DNA from: Arcuatula senhousia
Taxonomy: Eukaryota; Mollusca; Bivalvia; Mytilida; Mytilidae
Length of the DNA stretch: 64,000 bases
Assembly (NCBI GenBank): GCA_963971305.1
Contig: OZ020304.1
Coordinates: 35,450,502 to 35,514,501, forward strand
Direction: 5' to 3'
Part shown: positions 45,303-57,300 of the stretch, one piece after another
How positions within the stretch are numbered: position 1 is the stretch's first letter
Layout of the letters: each line of letters begins with the position of its first letter
Position numbers and translations under genes: made by a program
The notes under the pieces: model-generated
What the model was told of the DNA's origin: nothing
What the model saw: only the letters and a program-made list of their open reading frames with translations
Database searches by the model: none

Positions 45303-48300
45303 ATGGAATTCATTAAATTGAATCTGTCTGTGATATTGCTAGTTGGACTTTTTCACGATTTTGGAAGTGTTAAAGCTGAAAATGGTCAGTATCACTCTTT
45401 TTTTTCTATTTTTGTCTTTAAAAGATAACCTTTACAATTTAACTCGGATGTATTTGATATTTTTCTCTGCAAGGATTTTAATACTAGTAAAAGCTCTCAG
45501 TCAGGCCTGATTCTGAAGGCATCTATATACTTTTTTGGAAAGCTAAAGAAAAGGGAAAGGTATGGAAACCTAATCGAAATTTAAACCGACATTAAAACTT
45601 CTTGCATATAGAATGGTTGAGCAAAACAAAATAACAATTTAATTAATACTACAAGTTGCAATTTAATACAGACTTATTCGTTAAATAATACCTAGCGTAA
45701 CAACAATTGCACTGTTTATATCGTATTGTCAAATTTATTAAAGGATTCGTTGTTTCGGATAAAAATCCCGTTGATATTTTATGGAATTAAGCTCTCATTT
45801 TATACAGTTTCCTGTAATGACTGCTACTTAATGTTACAGACTCGGCACAGTCCAGATTAAGAAAGCTAGAAAAACAACTTTATGATCACATTAACGAAGA
45901 GTACCTTAGAGGACAATTGTTAGGAAGGAGAGAATCTTTTACTCTTAGTACATACAAACGCAGAAGGGTAGGTAAGAATAGTGAATATTACTGAGGTTAA
46001 AAACCCGCGCGGGTTCCGGGTTGCGAATGGGCCCGCGGCAGCGCTAAACATTTCGGCAAAAGTCCACTTAAGAGCGCTTAGAAACATGACATCGGGTCAG
46101 GCCGCTTTGCCCAGAAAGCGACTGGGATGCGTGTCCAATGTGGTTGAATAGGGCAGCCCTGTCATAATGAATGCCGGGACGTCAGGCTATATTACGTAAA
46201 ACCTGATTGCAAACCATAGTGCGGCACTGTGTTGGGAAAATGTCACGTTCCTTGCGCGTTAAAGAACCCTGCTGCAGGTCTCGGTAAGAGTAGGACCCGT
46301 AGGATACCCATGCAGGAGGCTAAATTTCCCGTCCCTACCCGTCACTCCTATTTCAAGTGGCTGCGCTTGGCCTTGTGACCCCCTTTCCTCCACCTTATCA
46401 TCACTTGATGTTCATTACAACCACCACTTTAATGATCATCTTCCAGATATAGCCAAAATATCGAGCTGCTTGGGAATAGCGCAATAACATGATAACTAAC
46501 AAACTAACTCTCAGGGCTATAGACTTGAAAAAGCATTAAAATGAATATGAATGTGGGATGGGGGAACAATGGAACACTAAAATTCTGAAGAACACCGGAA
46601 AAGGAAAACATGAGAAGCGGCAGAGAATTGTAAGCATATGTGGTGTTCCATAGCGGACTTCAAAAGGTCTTTGATGTGCATAAAGCGAGGCAATGTGTAC
46701 ACAATTTGGCCCTCAGTGGGTGGTCAGTAATAAGGTTTTCTTTATTTTGACCCGACAACCTCCGAAACCAAGACCATTCTATTCAGCCACCTAGTGTACA
46801 CACCTTGGTTGCTTTTTGGGTTGAGCACTAACCTGCCACCAGTATGGTAAGACTATGTAGCCTCTATAACAAGTTACGCTTTGTGTTGGACCTGAAGCAT
46901 ACTTGATACTACCACGAACAAATACATGCTTAAACATCCTATTTTATTGTCCCCACACCGGACTTTGGTTTTCCGTCCGTCCATTCGTCCGAAATTTGAT
47001 TTTGAAGGACTGATACAATTTCATGAAAAACTTGATGCTTGTGAAGAAAGGGAGACGACTATCTATTTTGGAGTCAACAGGGTAAAGGTAAAAAAGTCAC
47101 ATGCAGTCACATGCAGTGACCTTTTTTATGCTACTTTTTATCAACATACATTGTACATGTAAAAAGAGTCTTCATCCGAATAGGATGTGTTCCATATAGT
47201 GTTGAACAACTTTGCCTTGCTCTATATCAAAGAAATTGAAAAAAATAACCTGTGTTTCACTTTGGAAATATTTGCATTGAACTGTTTTATACCCACATTA
47301 TTGGGATAAATACATTTACCTGTATTGTGGCATGTTAGTTGCAACATGCATTGCATGGATGTTGGGGTAATCTGCACTTCAATGGCATACACTTCGGTAA
47401 TAAGTAAATTAGATAAATTATTTGCTATAAATCTGGCTGTGTTGTACATGATGTATTGGCTGATGTCTAATTGCTTGCATCAAACCGTCTGTTAATACGA
47501 ATATAATTTATCATCTGTTGGTAAACGCCAAAAGCAAACAAATGACCAACGTCCGGTTTCACAGACTAACTAAGGTCAACGTATTGTTATGAACCTGTAT
47601 AATGGAAAGATAGTTGTCCACAGTTATTTGCATAAAAATGGACTTTTTTATATATATTTATAGGTTGGGTGATTTAAATAAAATATGGTTTAATTCACTA
47701 TTTCTTTGGACTCTTTACTCTAAATCAGAACCATTTCAATTATCTTTGCTACGTTATCAAATATTTCTTTTAATATTTTTAGACAATAAAGACAAACCAT
47801 CTCCCGTCAGAATCTGCATTTATTTGTCAAAGCTATTATACTTTGTTATGGAAACTTTTGAACATTTACAGTGTATGATTCTGTGTTCTCTGTTCTATGG
47901 TTTATACTTTGCTTCAAAATACAATACCAAAACGGTTATAGAAACGATTAATTTAGATACTGAGAGTATTATATGCTGTATATCGATATTTCAAGGAGTA
48001 AACGCTCATCAGCAGCATTTGAATCTTAATATTGGAAGGTAAAAAACCAAAAGTATTGAATGAAAAGCAGTCAAAGCCAACCGGTTCGAACAGGGAATTG
48101 TCAAAACCAAAAATTGTGTGTATGTTCTTTGCCTTTCCTCTGTTTTAGTCAATTACTAGCGACTGAATTTTGTTCAAACCCTTGATTTCTTCGGAAACTG
48201 TTGTTTGTTTTCTCATTAGTGAAATTGAAATTAACAAAAAGAATTTGATATCATTTTTATTTTTTGCAGGACCTTAATAAAGAGTTGCTTGCAGACATCA

Positions 48301-51300
48301 GTAAAATCAACGCCAAGCAACTGACACCAGATGAACGAATTGACTTTAAGATCCTGCGTCACTTTGTAAAAACACTTGTTCGCGGTCACAAATGGATCTT
48401 GTAAGTTTCGTGTACAAAATTATCATGTAAATATTTTTTCTATTTTGTGTAGAAATTTTTCATAATTTCTCGTTATTTTGACTTGGAGGTAATTTTCAAG
48501 TTTTGTTTTAGGTTTGGTGCATTAAACCCAATTAATTTTCTGGAAGGTTTCCACATGTCAAGCCTAGAACACATTCCCTCTGAGGTAATTGCTACATAAT
48601 CTTATTTGTTATTATGTTTATAATTTTTTGCTGCTTTTAAATTGAATAAACGGATGTTTTATGTTTTGATAAACCAACGCGTTCCATTTCCTTTTTTTTT
48701 TTTCGCTTTTAATTATTTGATTAAATTGAATATAAGAAACGTCTTAGTACACGACATTTGTTTAAAGTTTCCCATAAAAATGATATAGTACAAATAAAAT
48801 GATTTTAATGTATCTAACATGGAATTTACAAAGGAGCATCACTTTTGACTTATAATTAAGCGAATAACTATATATATGCTATATTCGATCGCCGTGTCCT
48901 TTTCCTCAAATCCAACGAACTGATTGAAAGACCAAAGCAGAAAATATAGATTTCAAAACTATAAGTGATGATATACCAGTATCTCATCACTTGCAGTTGT
49001 GAAAGAAAATGTTTTCGTAAATAAAGGTTACACAACTATCTCATCACTTGTAGTTGGGAAAGTTAAGGTTTCAAAGTATAAGTAATAAGATACGGATTTT
49101 TATCACACTCGTTAGATATTTGTCAAAGGAATCTCGCAAATCGTTCCCTAATTTGACAAATATCTAACTCGGCGTGATCCACTTGAAGTTGTGAAACTTT
49201 TTTCTATATCTTCCAAATGAGCAATAAAAAGAACAACTGATCTAATTTGTAAATGCATTTGATCTAAACTGTAAATAATGTGCTAGTAGTAAATATCTGG
49301 CCTATCTATCTATATCATTAGAATTTTCAACATAAAACGATTTATCGAGATGTTGTAATGCTTAAGGCAATAAGCCTAATACCGACCACCATTTGCAAAA
49401 ACCTACGCTATTTGTCTGATTTTTGCTTATACTCGCTCACTTATGCACTAAGGCTATTTTTATTTTTAATATCTAGATTTATGAAAAAATTTCGCTGATG
49501 CGGAAAGCCATACGGCTAGGAAGGACAAATTACCTTTCCGTAAGTTGTCGTTCAATTGTGTGTGCTACTTATATATACTCTGCATTGTACTTCACTCTAG
49601 CTGAAGATCAAGATGAGACATAGAAAATAAAATTAAATGACATAATACCCCTAAAATGCTTCAGTTCAATCACAGTTCATGCTAGTAAATGTGTTACAAA
49701 TATATTTAAGAGTTGCTTTAACAAATACTAGTTATAAAAGCCATTGTTGAAAACGCACATACAATGTAAGAACTTGCATTCCTGTTACTTTTTTAACTTG
49801 AAATGAAACCATTTCCATGAAAAAATATTATTAAGTTTCCACTTTGGTGTATGAATTGGTTTTCATCGTGTTGCACAACAAAGGGTTTCATTCTTAAGGT
49901 TTGAAAAATTAAATTCAAAGAGTAATTTTATCTTATTACAGGACACAATGAGAGAGAAGTTAGAAGATACCATTAATAGACAGGTCCTAATGTTGTCTTT
50001 TCCTGAAAACGATAGTAGGTATGTTAATCAAGAATCTTACAGTTTACACAAATATTAAAATAAATCAAAAGTGATTTCTGGTGTAATGAGAACAACAACA
50101 AAAAACCATGTTCATGATATTACAAACCTTAAATTTTCAGAATTTAGATGTTTTAGTAAATGCAAGTCTTTACTCCATTTAATGACTCTCTCAGATGACT
50201 CCATACCTTAGTACGCTCGAGGTTGAACACAATAGAATTTTATTGCTACCACATCTCTGTAGTTTAAGAACTATATCGAAATTTTCTTTTATATTGTATC
50301 ACAGATATAAAGACTTATTTGTGATATTCATATCATGTCGTCTGAAAATTATGAAACTGAAGGAATCCGACATAGTTATAGACTGAATGCCGTGCATTCT
50401 TCTTTGATCTATTTCAGTTTGGGATATCCACTGCACTATCGAGATACAAGCATAATGCGACAATTGAAAACAGCATATGAGGCATTCGTAGAGCTTAAAT
50501 CATTCTTTGAAAATGTAAGCATGTAGAAATAGAATGGACAAACACATAGATACAAACTAGTAACTCGAATAATGTTTTGTGGGATTATTCTTAGATTTTC
50601 GTGAAATTTTCAAAATATGACAAACGAGACACATTTTCTATTAATTCATGCAAACTAGTTCTAAAGTAACCCCCTTTTTAAAAAGAAAAAAAATCCTGCA
50701 TAAACATCAACGTAAAAAGTTTTATGACACAAATTTACCGATATGAATATGCAGTTATAAAAATGTCCGTTTGTTTATATTCAACATTATTTAAGCACCG
50801 GTTTCTTTCCTTGTACTGCAAATGGTCGATATCCGTGGTGTTGGATTTGACTTCACTGTTCGAACGTTATGACCGTTATGGTTCCGAGTACTTTTGAACT
50901 TTTTTAACTTGCGTTTTTTTTAAATCAAAGGTTGCCAGACTTGTCTGACATAAATTTATCAATATATTTCTAATATTTTTTGTCATTGAAATTTCTGATT
51001 TTTAAATTAAAATTGTTTCAATCACCAGGTTTCTTTCCTTGTACTGCACATGGTCGATATCCTCTGTGCTTGATTTGGCTTTCCTGTTCGAACCTTTTGA
51101 CTGAGTATTTGTCATTCAATACTTTTGAGTTTTTGACCTTTCAATGTTTTGATTCAAATGCTGCCGTTGGAGGTTACTCCTTGAAATATCGATATACAGC
51201 ATAGCCAAATAAACCGTTATATACCCGTTTTTGTATTTGTATTTTGCTGATGAGAGGTTACTCCTTGAAATATGTATAGACAGAGTAACCATGTTAACTG

Positions 51301-54300
51301 TTATAATATCCGTTTTGGTATATTTTTGGTGTATTTTTCTATGAATATGGGTATCATGTTATGTTGAAAAACAGGCTGCTGTCATTTGCTTTGGTTTTAA
51401 ACCTTCAAATGTTTTGATTCAAACGCTGCTGATGAGAGGTTTCTCCTTGAAATATCGATATGCAGCATAACAAAATCAACTGTTAAGTCTGTTTCTATAC
51501 CCGTTTTGGTATTTGTATTTTGCTATTTTAGGAGTACATTCCAGCCTCTCGAAAACACCCAGGTATACACTCAATGAGGAATGGCATTGGTTATTATAAA
51601 GCCTGTTTAAGATTTCATGCCACAACTTCAATATCACCGGATGAAGCACACATAATGGGATTAGATGAAGTGGAAAGAATAGCTAATGAAATCAGCAAAG
51701 TGAATAAGTATTGATTAACTTGTTTTGACACCTTTTTTAAAAACTGTTGCAATGAATGCATCCTTAGCTTAAAGATTTTCGAAATATTGAAAAGCCCGTA
51801 GTCCGACCTTCATCCTTACTTTAAATGGATTTCAACAAAGACCAAACTGTCAAACACAAACCAAGAGAGAATGTCCAATGTAAAACAAAATTAAAAACGA
51901 AATATGTGCAAAAAAGACACGAGAAAAGTATGATTTGTTTCAAGAAATGGATAAACATTATCTACACCTGTAACATAATCATTTTGATTATGTATGTGAT
52001 ATGCATTTGTTATTTCTTTCAGATACAGGATATAATGGGGTTTTCTAATACAGATTTAAGGACATTTATAGAGCATGTATATCGTCATACAGCAATATCA
52101 AGTGTAAGATTTACAGTGGAAAATTTCCACTTTTGTCAAGTACAAATGGCAAGACGAACATGACGAATGACCTTGCTACAAGCCAGTAAAGCGGAGAATT
52201 ACTTGGTACCTGATAGTTCTCTGTCGTCATTAATATTTTAAGTTGTATAAGTATTTTGAAATAACGGCAAAAATGATAACAGGTATTTTCATACAAAACA
52301 GGAATTGATTTTATAAGAAGAAACAAAGTCTTTCACCTTGTAAAAATCCATGTAAAACAAAAGCAGACCAGCGTTACTTGCAAAACAAAGAGGTTCAAAT
52401 CGTACATGTAATAGAATATCTTCAAAACAGATTCCCCAATCAGAGTTTTCCTCACAAATATAAGTATCTTGCGTATTAAAAATATATTATCGTTTAAATG
52501 TATTGTTTGTGTTACTGAATATTCAATTTGCCTCTCGTGTTTGTCGAAATAATACGTTTGTCATTTTTAGCACTTTTTTATTTTCATCAATTTGTAGTCA
52601 ATTATTACATTTAGGAGCAACAACTGGATTTGATTAAAGACGTTATAAAAAGGGTCGATCCTTCAGTTTTAGGAAAACTTTTCTACAAATCACTTGTTCC
52701 ACCTGTGAGGTTAGTAGTCTGTCATATATATTGAGGCACATTTTTTTCCTTCCCGTCGATTAAAATGATTTTTAATTCGAAGAATGCGTACATGTTTTAC
52801 TTAGTTTCTGGCTATCTATTATGCTTAGTCGATCATCACACTTACCAGACAAAATTGCTACACGCAGCCAAATGTCCCCCGCCGCCACATTAAAGTTCAA
52901 ATGTCCCCCGCCGCCACATTAAAGTTTAAAAATTTTGCTTTTGTCAAATCAAATCGACGTTGCGATATAATCAACTACATATCAAGACAAACAAATCTAC
53001 AAAATTTCATCAAAATGCGTTGAGCGCATTCAGATGAACTGTGTCAACAAAAATGTGGTGGATGGATGGACTGACGAAGACCATTACTATTTCCCTCAGT
53101 TGCGTTGCGGCAGGGTACAATAATGTCACACAACGATTTCTGAAATATTCTAAGGCCGCGGTTAATTTTGTGCTGTCAACCTTGATGATGATGGTTTTTA
53201 ACGTCGTGACTATAGGCTGAAAAGCCTCTGCAGCGACGTTTCAACACAATGTTGAAAAGCGATGCATGCTTACAGAACTTTCGGCATGCAAACGCCAGCG
53301 TTGGCCGGTACAGACTTCAGGGACGGCGGCGAGGCTTTAATGAACTGCAACGTTTCCCCACTCTCACCGCGTGGAGGTGCTGGTCGGATTTGGAGAGTGC
53401 TTTAAACCTTGTTCACGCACTATTTCTTATAAAAGTCCCGTGCGGGCCCAGGAGGCGAATATGCCCACAGCAGAGCCAAGCTTGTCGTGTAAAGCTGACT
53501 TAAGGTCTTGGTATTCTGACATCGGGCTAGTGCTCAGCCCACAGAGCGAAAAAGTGTGTACTGTAGGTGGCTGAATAGAATGGCTACGTTATCCCTGACA
53601 GCTGACCATCTTTGGACATCGTGTGTATAGAGTGCCACGCTTCATACCGTATAAGACCGCTTTGTTGACCGCCAAGTAGTCCACCACATACTAGTAGGCA
53701 AAATTTTCTGCCCCTACCCATCCCTCCCCTTTTCCTGTGGTCTCCAATATTCCACCCCCATATTTCATGTTCATTTTATCATCCTTTTCATGTTAATATC
53801 CCTTTTATGTCTTCACAACCGTGTTACTACCAGACACTAAGATCGCAAGAGGAAGTGGAACGGGGAGGTTTGGCGCGCCATAAAACATTGTTTAACCCAG
53901 CATTTCTTTTGAAATGTCTGAACCAAATCAGGACCATTGCGATTTTCATTTTTTCCGGAGTGTCTTCCTGGTTTTGTCTCTTCTCTTTGACAATGAGATT
54001 GATCCTCTATGTTCGGTGATTTTGTTATTACCTTTACTTTATATAACCTATATAGCGTTGCAAGGTCGTAAAACACCAACTCACTCACTATTTTTTACTA
54101 TAAATGCCTGAACCCCACCTGGACCATTGGCGTTAATCAATTTTTCATGAACGTTGTAATATTTGAGGATAACCATCTCTGATTATTAATTTTTATCGGC
54201 ATTTTTTTGTCTTCTTCTAAGACTACAAGTATTACAATGAAAGAAACATTAATTTGATGAGAGAAAAACAAAACAATACATAAAAGTCACAAAATGATTT

Positions 54301-57300
54301 ATTTTTGCTCAAACAAAATACGGCAAAATATATACAACAAAGTTCCAGACAAAATAAATTTATTTATAGCTTTGATGTGTTAGGCTTACCTCTGGGAATT
54401 TAAATTCCACCAGCCGCGCTAACCACCACGGATGTAAGAAATAAAAATAAAACAAAGGATACATATTTGGATGCTCTCTTAAATTAGCTTTGTAATGCAA
54501 AGTTACAAAAAAAAAATGATAGAAACACACTCCTGACAGTTTAAGTCTCTAAAACCTTTTGGACAGTAAATACTTTGTTTAATCTTGTGCTTTTCTGGCA
54601 CTTCCGAACACAAAAAGACATTAATTTGACCTCTCTTTATAAAAACTAAAATTCTTCCATACGAGTTTGTGCTTTTCGTGACTTTAACTGGAGAATTATC
54701 TCTTCATCCAGTTTGACAATTTGAATGCCTAACCTTTGGTATATGTAAAAGTTTCATTAGTATAGATAAAAGAAATGCTGAAAATAATGAAATATGGAAT
54801 AGAAATAGAAATAAAAATAGCTTTATTCCAATTAAGGGCCCTATAATAGAGCATACAATTACATATATAAGTGATTATGACAATTTGTGACAGTAAATAA
54901 AATTATAACAGATTGATTAATTTTAAACAACAACTTAATGATTTTACAGGAGCAGAGCCAAGTAGTACATAATATGATACAGTGACAGTTTACATGTATG
55001 CAATATGCATGTATTTATTATGAGAATATTATTGAACAAATAAATCTAAAGTTATGCTACAATATTTGATGTTCTTCTTAATTGAAGACTTTGATATACA
55101 TAATTTCCAAACTCTCTGAGCAAATCTAAATCTTCTTGTATAAAAATCCAATTAAATTTTAAACTGTTTTGTAAATTATTATAGTTTTTGCAATAATGTA
55201 AAATCTTATTTGAAAAAATATCTCTAAATTCAGCATATAATGGACATTCAATAATAAAATATAATTCGTCCTCTGTTTTATTCATAGTACAATATTGACA
55301 TCTTCTTAATGATCTTTCAAAATAATTTTTTGAGTATCTATCTGTCTCTATCCTTAAGGGATGTGCACTTATTCTGATCTTGCATAAAGCTTGTCGAAAT
55401 CTAAAATCTTTTAAATTTAAGTATTTTTCAAATCCAAATGTAGTTTTAAACGAAAAATATGTATCAAGTTTCCCTTGCTCAGAGTTTGCAATCATATTTC
55501 TATAATCTTTCCAAAATAAAAACATTTTTTCGATGTGTATCCTTTCTTTTGGCCGCCAGTATATAAAATTCAGTCATTGTTTTTGACACGCCTTCATTGC
55601 CTAAATCAAACATTCGGTTTTATTGATACAATAGTATTGTTTTTATTTCAGAGTTCAGACTAGACATAATCCAACAGATTTGTCCTTGGCATCTTATAGT
55701 GGCAACGTTATCTTTGTCAATGCAAATCCAGCCTTAAATAGGTAAAATGTGTAAAATAAGTAATATGTGTTCTGTAAGCAAATATATACCAACAGTTTGC
55801 TGCCACTAAAATATTTTCAAGAAGCAAAGGAGTAAACATGGGACACGTCTTCAGTCCAAAATGGCAATAAAAAATTAGTAATTGCTTGACAATGCTTTTT
55901 GTACAATCTCAAGAAAAAATATCTTTCAAGCCGTCTGTAAAGCTTATAGTATTCTTTATAATATAAGCAAACTGAGGTCTTTACAGACATAGCCCTAAAT
56001 TAATTTGAGAAGAAGGCTGAAATTATATCTTTTTTGTAAAAAAAAACTTATTGTTATTGAATATTGTTTTCATAGAGTGAGTGAGTTGGTGTTTTACGCC
56101 CTTTCAACGCTATAAAGGTAATTTAAAGGCGATGAACATGAAAAGGATGATAAAATGAACATGAAATGATGATGATAAATGAAGTATGGGGATGGGATGG
56201 AAAACAAAGGAACAGTAAAGTTGAAGAACCACAGGAAAAGGGATGTTGGGTAGGGGCGGAAAACTTAGCCTATGTGGTACACTACTTGGCGGTCCACATA
56301 TGGGTCTTTTACGTGCATGAAGCGTTGCAGTCTCCACACACTTCTGCTCTGAATAAAATGTTGTTATTGTTGTGCTATGTTGTAGGTCCTCAATTCTGAT
56401 GCCTCCCCTAGTTCTACACGAAGCTAATCCTGGGCATCATTTTCAGGTAAGCGAAACTGATGTTGAAACAATAAACAATTCTTAGAAATAAAAAAAATGA
56501 ATAGCTCTATATCAAGCATGGCAATTTTGTTTAGTTTGAAAAAAAATTGCTTTGAGATAAAATTGACATATATTAATGGTAAGTGATTATTTATACATAT
56601 TTCACAGGAATCATATGTGGATCTCAATCTTCAACCATCCTATCGTTTGAGTTCCATACCTGTTGGGTACCATATAGTGCCCTTTAGATATCCGATTTAT
56701 ACAGCTTTTATCGAGGTATGTTCACAAATAGTTTGAAATAATTTTATTTTTTTTGTTCATTTTGCTGCAAAAATTTTTTTTTAATCTGCTGTTAAAAAAC
56801 GCATAAAAATAACGGAAAAATGCCTTGTTATTCTCCTGGCATTTCCAAAGGTTGTTTGTTAGGCATTTGACTGACAGATTCAAATGTTCATCAACTACGA
56901 TATTTCATTACACCCTTTAACAAGGAACAAATTTATAAAAATGCAATCTTGTGTTATTATGCTATTACAAAAATGTGTTTAAACACGTTAAAAGAATCAT
57001 GTTTTTGAAAGGGATGGGCCTTGTATGCAGAACACCTAGGAGAAGAACTCGGAGTGTATCCAACTTTATATGACAAGTAGGTAGAAAACAGTAATGGATT
57101 TGATTTTACTGTGTGCTGTTTTGTGTGCTTTATTATGGATTTTCCTTGAAGGGAAAAGTTTAGCCCCAAAACAACATATAGTTTTACCCCGTTACACATA
57201 ACACGTCCTTGGTCCTAAGCCTGATACAAATCAAAGTTTATTTTTGTACTCGTCATTTAAATGTTATTTGTTCTTTGTAGAGAATTGTCTTTCTTTGATA

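Noticed and set aside
47614..48042. 142-codon frame in DUF885 intron 2
   Set aside because: A+T-rich hydrophobic translation; its end overlaps an inverted relative of the 383-bp repeat; no family resemblance.
51825..52163. 112-codon frame overlapping DUF885 exon 8
   Set aside because: Only 52023-52103 fits the family and has proper splice borders; the rest reads through introns.
53249..53574. Overlapping frames in G+C-rich DNA in DUF885 intron 9
   Set aside because: They lie in a dispersed repeat with related copies at 2571 and 46640 that do not preserve the frames.
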